The notes below the pieces were generated by a model that was not told the DNA's origin, made no database searches, and saw nothing but the letters and a program-made list of their open reading frames with translations. From the NCBI GenBank assembly GCA_036320915.1, contig JAXBDG010000003.1:2852001-2916000 (forward strand): 64,000 nt of DNA. The letters run 5' to 3'. Of the stretch, positions 35,939 to 49,220 are shown in pieces (within the stretch, counting starts at the first letter, position 1; each line of letters begins with the position of its first letter). The translations under genes were made by a program, and so were the position numbers. The DNA is from Linnemannia elongata (Eukaryota > Mortierellomycota > Mortierellomycetes > Mortierellales > Mortierellaceae).

Positions 35939-38900
35939 ATGAACGCCGAGGCAAAGCTCGTCTTGTCCCTGATCAGCAGGATCATCGCAAGGGTAATTCT
36001 CTCTTCCTCTCTTTATCTCTCTTCTTCACTCCTCCCGTACCCGCACTCTTACTATCACTCACACTCGACACTCAGCAACAACAACAACCCATCATCATCC
36101 GACATGCAACAAGCAGCAAAAATAAAACACTGAACACGAAACAATGGAGTCAACTACGCAAGCACATCCCCCAGCCCCTCCTTACTTTCCCCGCTGACAA
36201 CGTCGTCCTTCTCCCACGTTGTACAATATGTGCAACATACACATACACACAATACACATGCCCCCCCGTCAACCTGCAACCAACGTCTCCATTTCATCAC
36301 GTCCACACATCATCTCCTCCCTCCTGTACTTCAATATGACATCAACGACAACAAAGTGCGCTAATAACACCCACTTTCTCGACACATAATAGCTACCATA
36401 TAATGGACGAACACTCGATAGCATAGAGATGGACCCGCTTATCCAGCAGTCCATCAACTCCCTGCTCGACCTCTCACGGTATCGCCTGGGCCTGATCTGC
36501 CATCATCTCGTCAACCAGCTCGAGAACATCTCAAAGGTACCCCACACTTCCACTGCTACCACCAACACTACAACAACATCAACAAAGACAACTGCAGCAA
36601 CACTTTGTGTTGCTCATCGTTCCATCCCAAACACACGCAAAGGAAGCACATACACTACTATCTTATTCAACGACAGCAGCAAGAGAAAAGAGAGCAAGCA
36701 AACGGCTGTCAACAATAACAACTACATCGACAACAATAACAACAACATCGACTACAATAACAACCACACCCCTATAATACATCAATTCGACAATCGGGGA
36801 TGCCTTGTAGATAGGCCTCAATGGCACTGAAGAGTTGCGTACCCGGGTATTGCATTATCCATTAGTGCCAACCCGGATAGCCCTTTTTTATTCAGAATGA
36901 CAACAGAGGGTTAACCTTCCGGGTCGAAAGAGGGACAACGGAGCTTTTTAACATACACATACATACACGTGCAGCGACCTCAGGAAAGACGCCATGGACA
37001 CTTGCACTCTCGTATGCACAAGAGCAAATAAGCAAGAGCATGGACAGCAGACCATCGACAACAAAAAGCGACGTGAGCCAAAAACAACATAAAATACAAG
37101 CGCCCATTGAGCCTATAAGCCAATAGACAACATCAATAGTCTCTCAATCTACCCCCATGGATCATGCTCGCCCAAAAACAAACAGCTTGCCATACTCACA
37201 TCTATCGACCTCTATTTTCCTATGGCGTATCGATCTACCAACTAGCAAAATGGCATGGTCCTAGAGGAATCAGTGCCATATGACGTCTTGCAGTCGCAGA
37301 TGTTTGTACTCAGGATCCTGTCGCAGTGCATGGACGCCCATTGGAAGGCATATAGGGATCAGCTAACCCAGCACCTCCGGGAAGCCAACGATAACGCATC
37401 AGAGACCTTAACCAATGGTTCCGATTTGACCGTCACCTCCATCTCGGCTCTGGCTGCAGCACGGCACAGCGATCCCCCACCACTGGATGATGCGCTCGCC
37501 AAATATGTCCTCAGTGTACTGACGCGGTTCCTTCAGGATGTTCACCCAAGCGAAGACTCTGATGCGAGGGCAGAGGTGCAGAGCAATAACAATAACAACA
37601 ACAACAGCAGGAAGAAGACCAACGACACAGACAGCGCACCTATCTCGTCGTCTCAATCAGGCAACAACTTGCAGGAAGTCGAATTGTCACAGGAGATATA
37701 CAAGACGGCAGGGAAAATCCTGTTTTATATCAGTGCCTCTAACTGGCCCATCGTCTTTGCCCGTCTCAAGGCTCGCATCCAGCACCTTTCGACCACCAAC
37801 GACGACTGGCCCGAGACCGCCGAGCTCAAGTTGCTGGAGACTGCCAGTTTGAACCAACGCCGACTTGGGCAAGTTCTGACAGGTGCGCCTTCTACCATTC
37901 TTTTATTTGTATTCTAAAGAAGATTGATTACTTTTTTCGGTGTAACGGAACTAAAAACAATGGATGTTGAATGACCTGAGCTGACGATGTACTTTTTGTT
38001 CAACTTTTTTAGAGTTGCGATCGTCCTTTTTGCACCTGAAGCGATCTGCCCAGACGGTGATGGGCCAGGTTCTCCACAAAGCCATCTGGAACTGGATTGA
38101 GACATTCCCTTCAGAATTTGTCCATCTCTGCCAGACTCAGAGGCGCATGGAGGGAGAGCCCCATATCCTGTTCGACATTTGCCACTCTATCGCCACAGAC
38201 AACAAGCGCAGGATACACTTCTGGCCTCTCCAGACTATGCTTCTGATTCTCTGTCCCGATATTCTCCTCAACGCCATGAACGACGACGATCGGTCCAACC
38301 AGTCCAAGAAGGCTCAGTTCTTGGCTGCCCTCAAAAAGTCACTCAGGAACAAGAGTTTGATGGAGATTTCAGGGCTCTGCTATGTCGACATCTGCAAGGC
38401 ATCAACCTATGTCTCCAAGAACGATACCTCGGCCCTTCGCCACCTTGTTCCTGAGATCGAGAACGAGCTTAAGGAACTGCTTTTTACACCAGCAAAACCG
38501 TATCTGGATGCGGATGGCACGATTGACAAGGCGACGATGTCGTCGTGTCTGACGGCCTTGTACAGATTGAATCCTCGCCATGTGATCCACTCACTCATTC
38601 CAGAGTTGTCGAGCGAGAAGGTGCCGATTGCGTTCAAGCTTGTGCTTGTTACGTCGTTCTATACGATTGCGTCTGAGGAGGACCGATTGCCATGGAACCC
38701 GTCGATGCAGCCTGCGAGCAATGCGCTTGGAGCACCACTGAGACGATTCTTTGCGGAGAATGTTGTCCGTGAGCGAGTTTCAGATATTATGGCCAAAAAG
38801 GTCACTATTGACCGGAAACTGAAGAAGCAGATGCTTGAGAATGCGAGGGACAAGCAGGAGCTGATCATTTATCTCCTCAAGATGTACCAGATCGACGCTT

Positions 38901-41900
38901 CGTTGGCTGTTGCAGTAAGTCACGTTACTCATTTTCTTTTCTCTTGCAGGGCGTAGGCTTATATTTTTGCTACCTCTTTTACTTATACCTTCTCTTCTTT
39001 AACAAACCAACGTGTAGACTGAGACACCAGACACGGTAGAGGACGAGATTCACCAGCTATTGAAAGGACTTTTGCTCTGCTTGAACGAGAGCCACCTCCT
39101 CATCCGCACAACCGCAGGCAATGTCCTACTCCAACTCTTTGACTCCAGGATCATCCAGCGCTGGGGATCGGGCGCCAACCTAATGGTCACCTTCTGGAAC
39201 CTTAGCTCAGACGTTATCATCTCCATCGCACGTCAGCTCATGGAGCTCAAGTGCACTGATGAAAAGTCGCGCTTCCTCCTCGAGTTGCTCCAGCAGCTCA
39301 TGTCCCGCCGCAACATTTTCTTGAAGGAGCACCAGGTAACCTTCGGGTCTAATATGTTTTATTCCTTATCACATATCATGTTACTTCCGAATGACAAGAG
39401 AAATGTATTGACGTTCCATAATCCTTGGCCACCTGAACCCCATAGGAACTTGCTATTGCATGCCACGATATCCCCAAGCGATTCGCTACCAGTGTTGCTT
39501 TGGAAATCGCGCTCTTGATTCTCATCTGCGCTCCAGATCAGGATATCTGCACCATGGCTGTCAACTGCATCAGTCTCCTCTGCGAGGAAACAGTCATCAC
39601 CCAGGAGGTCGTCAACCCCAACCTCGGACAGCTTTCGCTCTTGGAAAATATTGATGTCTACATGGAGCTCTCTGCCCCTAGCGCTGTTGTTGCAGGTAAG
39701 ACCATGTGCAACATGTGCCTGTTACAACTCCATCTATCGCCACTATGTCAACATTCGACCCACTCACCACCTGTTCTTTGTTTATAGGCCGTATTTCACA
39801 GCAGAAGCGCTTGCGCAAGATTATTCGTCAAATCTCTCAGCCTACACCTGGAAACTTGGGAGCCTGGGAGGAGGCCTACCGCCGCTGGAAGAACATTACA
39901 GTGTTCTGGACAAAGGATGAAATAGCCTTCTACGAGAACATGGAGCCCTTCGAGAAGAACAGGAACGCCAAACGCTCGACCGCCCTTCCAGCACCTCCCA
40001 AGGGTGGATTTGTCATTGACCTTTCAGATTCTCGCAATGCAGAGTGGCAACATTTCACTGGCTTCTTGGCTGCCCTTGCCGGCGCATCTCTCCCCTCCAA
40101 TGCCCCTCGCACTAACGCCTCAGGAGAGAACTTCCGTCGTTCCTCAGTCAACGAAACCAAGGCTGCGCAGGGCAATGTGGAGCGTTACATGCTCGACATG
40201 GTCCAGCTTTTGGTCAACGAGCAGGTGTTTGTGCGCGATGTTGTCAAACAGACACTCGGCTCAGAACTTTCTCCGGCCCTTTACCCTGTGCTCTTTAAAC
40301 AGTTGATCTACGTTGTCTCGCGCTTCTTTGACAGCCACGGAGAGCCCATTTGCACTGACCAGTACACCATGTTTGTCGACCAGGCAATCTCGGTGCTCAA
40401 GCTCGTCTTGGATCGTATGTCATCCCCATCAGATGCCATCTTTTCGTTTGACTTTGGTGCCTTGGTCCTTTACTTTGCTCGCTACTTGCACCGTCTCGGT
40501 CACAGTTTGAACGGTCTGCGTGTCAAGATCAAGATGTGCCAGCTCTGCGAGACCTTGATGCAAAAGAAGGAGTACATCTCTCTTCGCCAGGAGATTCGTC
40601 TGCGTAACAAGATGGTTGAGGTCATGATTGAGTGGACTTCTGACTTTTCTTTGGTAAGTTAGCAATCAGGATTGATGAATGAGTAGGATGCATATGTTGC
40701 TCGCCGAATTGAAAAACGCTCACTAATACGACATACTCTCGCCCTCTTATATAATTCTCAAATAGCCCACGGAGATGCCTTCATATGTTGAGGACAAGGA
40801 TGACCCTGCCAACAATGGAAGACTTTACCGCGATCTGGATCTTGCCTGCATGAAGTCTATTGTGTCGCTCTTGTATCAGCTGCCTCTGCAGCCCTATGAG
40901 ACCACGCATGATACCGACATGACGCAGATCCGTTCAGCCATATTCTACCGCTACTTCAACTTTTTCTTGAAGCTGCTGAACCGGTGTCGTGTTCTGGAGT
41001 ACATCGAGTCCGGACCTTCTTACCATCGCCAGAATAACGAGGACCTCGCCATCCTTTTTGCCAAGGTAAACATCTTCGTCACATTATCACATTGTCACAT
41101 ATGAACTTAAAGGAAGTTTGCTAACTGTATATAATGTTCCAAATGGTTCAAAAATAGTCAAAGGCAATTGTCCGAGATCTTGGACCACTGAAGGACTATA
41201 CCATCAAGGCTCTGTCCAACATGTTGAGCGCCAACATCGAGACAGGATTGAACTACTCGCTTTCGATGGGATACCACGAGGATGACAGGACAAGGACAGC
41301 GTTCATGCAGGTTCTCACCAACATTCTCAAGCAGGGTACTGAGTTTGCCGTTTTGTCAGAGAGCGCCATGGAGGATCGTTACGAGAAGTTGATCGACTTG
41401 ATTGCGTCACCCGATCTCAACTTGGTCTTGTCACTGTGCCACGTTTGCCCAGTCAGTGAAATTGACGACTTGGCGATCGTGTTGCTCCACGTCTTTGAGA
41501 GCCGTGGCTTGGCCATGCCCCTGTTGAAGGCCATCATCATGAAGGAGGTCAGGGAGACTGGCGAGTCGGAGCTGTTCCGCAGAAACTGTATGGCTACCCG
41601 TCTGTTGACCGTTTTCGCCAAGCTGAACGGAGCAGAGTACCTCAAGAGCACCCTTCAGCCTCTCTTGAATGCCCTCATGACCCTCCCAGCCCAGGGCTCT
41701 TATGAGTTGGATCCCGCACGTCTTGGACCAGAGGAGGACGATAATGTCAACTTTGAGAACTTGAAGCACATGGCTCAAGTCTTCTTGGACACGATCACAG
41801 AGTCGGCCTCAAAGGTCCCCAACTCCTTCAAGGAGGTCTGCTGGTACCTGTCACAGGCTGTCGGAGAGCGTTTCCCCGACGCAAAGTTCACCGCAGTCGG

Positions 41901-44900
41901 AGGATTCATCTTTTTGCGTTTCCTCTGCCCTGCCATTGTCGCTCCTGATGCCGATGGCTTGTTGCACGCCCCTATTGAGAACACTAAGGTGCGCCGCGGC
42001 TTGTTGCTGATCACCAAAGTCATCCAGAACCTCGCCAACAACGTCCTCTTCGGAGCCAAGGAACCCTTTATGATCGTCCTCAACGACTTCTTGACTTCCA
42101 ACATCCACAAGGTCACTCGTTTCCTCGGCAACATCTCGACTCCTCAACCCACGGAGCCTGCCTCGACCGACCCTGCCCATTACCGTGCGATCGAGGTTGG
42201 TGATCGTTCGTCGCTCCACCGCCATTTGGTGCTGAACTTGGAGAGGATGAGCAAGGATTTGACCATGAAGACTTCCCAGGAGCTGGAGGAGGACAAGACC
42301 TACTTGGCGACCAAGCGATCCTTTGACACACTTTCGACCCTTTTGGCACAGCTTGGACCACCTCCAGAGCGTCATCGTCGCGATATTGTTCCTGTGACGC
42401 TGAACATTCACCAGTACCACGAGTTCATGCGCAAGAACAGAAGCCGTGTCAACGATAACATCCTCAAGGACAGCGTTTTCTATGAAGGCGGCCTCTCCAA
42501 GGAGAGGAGACCCGTGTTTTACTTTGTCATGCGCAAGCTGTCGCTCGAGAACCTCGATCTCGAGACCGTTATGTACCGCGTCTTCCTTGTAAGGTTTTAC
42601 CTTTGTTACTGTGTTGCTATTACGATGTACATGCCATTTTATATTTACTTTTTCCTAACGACACTCTGATGTTACTTGAATGACAATAGTTGCTAGAGCC
42701 TGTGGCGAATAAGTCGTTTGATTTGGTGGTGGATGTTACTGGGTTTGGCGCATCGAACGAAATTTCCGACCACAACATTAGCCAGTTCTTGCAGCTCTTG
42801 CCATCGGAAACTGCTCTGGGATTGTGTAACCTCTTCTTTGTTAACGTCAACTCGGCCTTCAGGCGCTACACCAAGTCTCTTTCTCGCCAGTTGACTGGAC
42901 GCGTTGCCAAGCGAGTCATATTCCCCTCCAGCCTGCAGGAGCTCTACGAGTTCATTGCTCCCTCGGAACTTCGCCTTCCCAAGTCAACCACATCCTTGGA
43001 GGCGGACGCCAATATTGCGATTGGTGGTGTCAGTAAAATCACCCCTGGGTCACCTCCTACGCCAGTCCAGTTCAAGATTGGCCACGAGGTCATCCAGATT
43101 GTTATGCAGCGGAAGCAGGAGATCTTTACGGGAATGAGCTGCCAGTACAACGACGTCTACCACATCAGCGAGCTGGATGACATCTCGAAGGCTCACAGCC
43201 GTGGAGACGATGGCGAGTTCTTTATTATCTACGAGGACGGCACCATGTCGATGACCTTTACCAGTCCCAAGCGTGATCAGATCATCTCAGCTGTGGCCAA
43301 GACCAAGCAACGCTTCCTGACCACTAAGCCTGCCAGCTACAACGCCCGTGTGATTCGACCCAACGATGTGCCTGGTACCTTGCTCACCATGGCGTTGTTC
43401 AATTTGTCGAGCCCTGATTCTGCTCTTCGTCTGGCGTCCTACAACTTGCTTTGCGCACTTTCGGACACCTTCAAGTTTGATACCGGCAACCAGTTGCTGA
43501 GTGCCAAGGGTCTTTGCATCCCCACCAACAACGCGCCCTTTATCCGTCGTATGAGTGAGATGCTTGCTAGGACTGAATCCCACTTGACATTGGAGTTCCT
43601 GACCGAGTGCTTTGTCGGTTTCCAAAAGACCCCCAAGGCCCTCAAGCCCCGCTGTCTCGAGTTCGTGTCACCCTGGTTGTCCAACCTGGCCAAGTACTGC
43701 AGAAGCTCGAGCGACAACCACGCTGGATTCGCCAAGACGCGAGAGATTATCAAGGGTCTTATCGACATGACTGTCAACGAGCCCGAGATCTATGGAGCCA
43801 TGCAGGACATCATCTGGAGCCGCGTCGAGGAGATTGACGCCTTGGTCGTGCTTGTTCTGGACTTGTTCATTACGGAGTCGATGGAGGGCGGTATTGGATC
43901 GGTTCAGGCCGAGAAGTTGGGTGACTCACTTGTGACCTTGTCATCGGTGTCGATCAGCGGAAAGGTCATCTCTCGCCTGCGCAAGGTGATCTCCAAGACT
44001 GGCCTCAAGCCCATGCGCCAATTGACAGATCATCCTTCCTGGACAGAGATTGGTGTCTTGGTTCGTTTCTGCATGAACCTGTCCTTCAACGACACTAAGG
44101 ATGTGCTCAACTTCTTACCCGAGGTGTGCCACATTGTGACCTTGTTGGTCGCCGCCGGTGCTTCGGTGGTTCGATCTGCAGTCCATGGCATGGTCACCAA
44201 CATTGTTCAGGCCTTGGCGACGACCATCCCTACTAGCGAGCCCAACCACGCCAAGCTTCTGGATCTGTTGCAGGAACTTTCTGAGAACAAGTACAGGATG
44301 TTGTTCGGACTAAGCCGGTCTTACAGCAACTCGTATGTTATCTCGCCCGAGACCCTCAAGGACTTTAACGAGCCTATGCCCCTTTCTTGGCTTGACAACA
44401 TCTGCAAGTCCCTCATGGACGTCATCGAGCTCGGCTCCCCCACCAACGGTACGCTTCTTCTTTGTTATGTTGAAATGGCAGTTCTGTATATTTTCTAGAA
44501 ATGTGAAATGCTAATATTATTTATTTTTCTTTTTCAAAAATAGATGCGGCGAATGCGGCGAGGGCTCGCTGGATGGGATTGGTGACGAGCACAGCGTTCC
44601 AGTTCAACCCTGCCATTCAGCCAAGGGCGTTTGTTGCTTTGGGTTGCCTGGCCCGCGAGGAGGTGGATGACGATCTGTTGTACCAGATTTTGGTGGCGCT
44701 CCGAGGAGCATTGGCAATGTTCACCGAGGCTGACACGAACCTGATCGCCAGTATTGTGATGTGTCTCACCAACATTGCGGTCAACCTGCCCGCAGAGTCC
44801 AGATACCTCCAGCACCTCTTCTGGCTGGGTCTGTCGATTGTCGAGATTGGCCACGTCCCCCTCTTCACATATGCGCTCGAATTGCTCCAGGCGGTCTTGA

Positions 44901-45855
44901 AGGTCTTGGATGCTCAGGGCTTCTTTATCCATGAGCCTGTGGATGAGGTATTGCTGAGAGCCCGTCTGCCCCTACTGGATGTAACCAAGGATCTGGACGA
45001 GTCTACGGGCTTGAACTTTGAGACACACTTTTCGTTTGGTGTTGCTGGTGCTCTCTTGAAGGGTCTGAAGCACCCCTCGACAAAGACCATCACCACCGAT
45101 GTGCTGAGGTTGATTTTGCAGATCTCGGTCAAGGGCACCACACCTAACATGGTTGATGTCCGCGTGATGGGTTACTTGGCTGCATTGTTGCCCCAGGCTG
45201 CCAGGAACATGGAGCTCAAGGAGTTGTTGCAGTTGGTCGGCATCACATCGATGGAGGTCAACAACGCGGCCCTCAACGATACCTACTACAAGATGTTTGA
45301 CTACCTCGTCATTCCCGACAACACCACCGGATTGTTGTTGGTTACTCTTGTGGTCACTATGCTCCAGAACGCCGAGACGGAATCTGAGCGTCTGTTCCTT
45401 TATGCCTTCTTGGCCGAAGCTGCCGTTGCCCTCCCTGAGGTCTTTGCTCTTGTGTAAGTCTCTTATTCCTTTTTATTTCATTGACTCTTTAATAGTGAAT
45501 AGCGTTCCGTTTACTTTTTCTTTCAGACTACTAACGTTTTCTCTGCCTTCCCACCACAAAACATAATAGCTACGAGTCGTTGTTGCCAAAGATGAACCAG
45601 ATCATCAACAGCTCCCAGATTGTCCCCATCATCGACGCTGTCCAGTCCATCATCTTTGCAGTCGTCGCCGACCCAGTCCTCAGCGCCGCCGCAGCCAACA
45701 CCCAAAAGGCATCCCAGCTCGCATACCTTACTGAGCTGGGATTCGCGGGATTGATGGATACGGGTGCTCCGGGCTTCAACCCTAGCACTGGACGGCCGAC
45801 GGTTCATAAGCATGCCCTTCTGGTCAGTGAGCTCGTTGAGCGTATCATTCAGTAA
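35939..45855 (+). CDS. NF1: neurofibromin-type Ras GTPase-activating protein, twelve exons
   Basis: Inferred exons: 35939-35992, 36429-36536, 37246-37882, 38013-38914, 39018-39335, 39446-39695, 39788-40653, 40766-41065, 41158-42588, 42690-44448, 44544-45453 and 45570-45855. All junctions are GT-AG and in phase, giving about 2606 aa. Similarity follows human neurofibromin from the N-terminus (ISRIIARMDPLIQQ) through the RasGAP domain, with probable arginine finger R1286 in SELFRRN and FLRFLCPAIVAP. A Sec14-like lipid-binding module (FDLVVDVTGFG) and PH-like module (DVPGTLLTMALFNL follows) come next, then the C-terminal repeats. It should accelerate Ras GTP hydrolysis and so restrain Ras/cAMP signalling, as NF1 and yeast Ira1/2 do. 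Introns 1 and 2 (436 and 709 nt) are much longer than the rest (92-130 nt). The first two small exons are the least certain. Confidence 0.93.
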
Positions 45856-47579
45856 TGGCGATGAGCGTTTGTTGGTTGGTGGTATGAGGGAGTTGCTGGG
45901 TGCCGAGGAAAGGAGGAGTGTTGTCGGTTAATATTCATTTAGTTTTCTTTACTTTTTCTTTCGTTTGTTTTTCTTTGTTATGCTTTGTTTTTTCTTCCAT
46001 CTACCTTTTTGCTATTCCAAAAAAAAAAAAAACTTTTCCTTTCTAATAAATATAACTTTCAAGGATAGCTCTTGGTGCATGCAGTTGGATGTCTGGTTCA
46101 TATCCTCAGGCTTTGATGTATGAGATGCATGCAATCATCAGGGAGGCGAGCTTTGGCCAGGCCTTTTTTTTTTATTTTATTTTTTTTGTGACCCTGGATC
46201 GCTGATGGCTTCTGCTTTCGATGCCGTTTTTCTTTTCTGTGGGAGAGACGTATCCACAGCCTGGAGAGAGCGAAGGGTCAAGAATGAGAGTTTACCCCGT
46301 TCCTTTTGCATCGCCTATTAGATGCCACCAACACCAGGGTACCTGTCCGGAGAGAGAGAGAAAGAGTGAAGGATTGGTTGTATTAAGCTCTGGCAGTGAG
46401 CAGAGAAAAGAACCGAACTGGTGAATAACAACGAGAGAGCATCTCAGAAGGAAAATTAAAAAAATAAAAAAAAGTAAGAATCACGATTCGACTGATCCTT
46501 TTCGTGGAGCACACTTTATTTTACCAACAAAACAGAATAATCCTTAAATAACGCAAATAAATCCAACACAATCGCTGCAAAATCCTTGACAGTCAGCACT
46601 TGTCTTGCAATTTGAAAGACATCCGCCTGCTGCAAGTGCCACTGTCGTGAGTCATGACGAGGGAGGGTGTAAGAAGGCTGTACTTCAAAATGTCCATCTT
46701 TTTGTGAGGTCGGCAGTGTAGTGGAGGTGCTTGATGAAGAACGGTCTAAAGTAAAGTTCCACTCCCTATTTATGAAGACGGTGACAGGAAAGACTCTAAA
46801 AGATCAAAGTGGGCAATAGACGATAAAAGCGATCAAAGTTGAGAGTAGAAGAGGCAATGGTTAAGAGGGATAATGATAACAGTAGATAGGTAGTGTATCT
46901 CAGCTACGGAGTAGCACTGCCTTCCCTCAAGTGCAATTAGGACAGTGTGTCAAGAGTGTGCAGGTATGTGCAGGGTGTCTACAGGTCTTCCTGTGAGCGT
47001 ACCCGCGAGCGTTCTTGATAGTATCTGTGGCGCGCTCTTGTAAAGGCTTTGCGAGAGAGATCGTTCGGTTGATGGCCCTAACAATGGTACTTGCGACGGA
47101 TCTTTCGATAGGTGATGTGCGTGTTGTGTTACAAGGCTTGAGTCTTGAGGTAAACAAGTTATGTCGGAGCAGGACGCTCAGCACTGTTGGCAGTTCTGCT
47201 TTTATACATGATGATTATATTTGTACTAAATTGTCCTTTCCACATGAACAGAAAACATCAAGAAGACAGGATTCCAAGGATAAGCATCTTACTGTGTTGG
47301 GCTTGCCGAGAAAACGAAAATCACGAAAGGAATAGGGAGAAAACGAGGGGACAGTCTGGAAAGATATTAGGGGACAACTGAAAATACTGAGAAAGACTGC
47401 AAAGCACTACAAGCAATCGAGGGATGTAAAAGATTTAGAGCATGGGCGAGGCCAAAAATAAAAAAAGGACAGACGGAGAAATCATCTGGGAGTTGGGACA
47501 ACAAAAGGCGAAATTCAGGAAGTCATACATGGAAAAATAAGGCATGCGATTCGGGAAAAAAAGGAAAAATCCAGGAGGC

Positions 47580-47850
47580 GGCAACACCAAGGGACAACAG
47601 CAAGGGACATCGTCAAGGGACAACACCATAGGGCGGCATCAAGAAACAACAATGGACACCGTAAAGGATAGAATCAATTTCTAGAGATGGTGGACAAAGA
47701 TCTAAGTTTTGCTTGCATGAATAGCAAGAGATACTGGAAAGATCAAGAGCATTCATAGAAGGAAAAGACAGGAAAAGATCAATGGACAACACTAATGGAC
47801 AACACTAAGGGACAACATCAAGGGACAACAACAGGGACATCCAAAAAAAA
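47580..47850 (+). repeat. degenerate GGGACAACA-type short repeats
   Basis: At least eight spaced copies of an AAGGGACAACANCA-like unit, with variants such as AATGGACAACACTA, occur in two clusters (about 47590-47660 and 47777-47845). Isolated copies lie upstream near 47371 and 47493. Confidence 0.65.
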
Positions 47851-48010
47851 ATCAAAGGACCATGGAGCACTCCAATAAATGTCCAGTGCATGATTTAGGG
47901 AGTGGTGCAATAATAACCAATTGACACTCGTAGAGTAGCTTAACTATATTCAGTGAAGAACACGCGTGAAGATGTCATTAGACATCCCTAGCTAGAGGTT
48001 AGGCCTAGTG

Positions 48011-48072
48011 ACTTGTGGCAGCCCCAGCGTTCATAGCAACGTTGCTTCTTGATCCTTCGATGTCGGCTCTTC
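48011..48072 (+). rRNA. 28S rRNA gene fragment (not a functional gene)
   Basis: CTTGTGGCAG, GCGTTCATAGC, TTGAT and CTTCGATGTCGGCTCTT occur in the same order and spacing as the conserved 3'-half segment of eukaryotic large-subunit rRNA around the GGCTTGTGGCAG region. A few substitutions are visible. Homology stops at about 48072, where a TCTCTTC repeat begins, and I see no other large-subunit sequence nearby, so this is an isolated ~60 bp fragment. The match is from memory of the yeast and animal sequences. Confidence 0.8.
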
Positions 48073-48158
48073 TCTCTATCTCTCTTCTCTCTTCTCTCTT
48101 CTCTCTTCTCTCTTCTCACTTCTCTCTTCTCACCTCTCTCTTCTCTTCTCTTCTCTTC
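48069..48158 (+). repeat. TCTCTTC-type pyrimidine microsatellite
   Basis: A tandem array of TCTCTTC and TCTTC units, abutting the end of the 28S fragment. Confidence 0.85.
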
Positions 48159-49220
48159 AAATCGATACTTTTATGCAGCCGGAGCCTTGTGAACAGCACA
48201 ATGACGAGCATGAATAAAACGATCATTAGTTAAACGACTATGAAGGACAATTGTGTACAAGTAGACACTTTACTAAGTAATTTACTTGACTACGAACGTA
48301 CCAACTCTTCTCGCGTCGAGGAGGTGAACTATCTCATAATGACCAAAAAAAGGTCATCAGAGCGGCAATTGATATTGCAAAGACTCGCGGCTCACAAAAG
48401 CGAGTGCGAAAAAGGCTTTTGTTCAAAAACTCCTATCTCTCTCGAGCGCGCTAGCGAGAAAATAAACGAGGTTTGTGGTGAGACCCTATTTTTGGCCTCT
48501 CTACTATTCTTTCGCTATGAGGTTTGCTCCTTTCTTTTTCTTTCCCTCCTTCACCCCTGCCGTCTTCTTTCTCCTACCTTAACCCTGCATCCGTTTGCTA
48601 TCTTCCCTCTGTCATTTTTGTACTGTATCCGCGCTAACATAACCTCTAACAGCCCTCCTTCTCCGACTATACGTCTATAATACTTCTGCTCTCAGCATCC
48701 ACTCCCTCCTCATCTGCCGTATTTTAACCTGTCAAACCGTCAACACAACCCCCCGCGTCAACTAGCGCTCAGGTATGAACGTATTGTCCTATCTCACTCA
48801 ACACAGTGCTAGTTTCCTATTTGCAGCTTTTCATGTCCACTACTGCTCATTAGTTCCTCTTTTATCCCAACTACTCGCTTTGTCCTCCTTGGCGACACAC
48901 TTCTCTACGCGTGCATTTTTTTTCTTTTCACATATATGCAAGAGGGAACATAAAAATACAGGCTTGGAATTAGCACCAGTGTAGATGAGGTTGTTCTTTG
49001 TCTGAAAAAATTATGACATGGCGAGAACTGTCAGACGCATTCATTTTTTCTCTCACCCTTGAGTTCCATCAACCGCTGCAACCGCCTTTTACAGCCATCA
49101 TTTTTCCTTACGAACAGTCTGTTTATCATCTCGATTAGCGAAAATTACTGATCTCTCGCATTTTTCTTACTCACTTCCCCTCTTGTCACATCTTACCACT
49201 CGTGCAACCTCTCGACAGAC

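Larger units (their letters stand above)
45856..49220. other. 3.4 kb spacer with repeats and a 28S rRNA fragment
   Basis: It holds the neurofibromin 3' flank, a GGGACAACA-type degenerate repeat field (about 47580-47850), a hairpin GATGTC-ATTA-GACATC (47971-47986), a 28S rRNA fragment (48011-48072), a TCTCTTC microsatellite (48069-48158) and a pyrimidine-rich leader before the Myb gene. Open frames at 47015 and 48240 show no family character. Confidence 0.5.

Noticed and set aside
37408..37656. Antisense frames inside the neurofibromin, Myb and kinase exons
   Set aside because: All lie opposite well-supported exons and have no independent signals.
46927..47184. Overlapping 85- and 106-codon frames on opposite strands
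   Set aside because: Neither shows a domain or codon bias like the neighbouring genes; the region adjoins repeat-rich spacer DNA.
48240..48680. 146-codon frame beginning MKDNCVQVDTLLSN upstream of the Myb gene
   Set aside because: The first ~75 codons look mildly protein-like but match no family, the remainder is pyrimidine-tract translation, and it does not splice in frame to the Myb ORF at the acceptor-like site before 49221.
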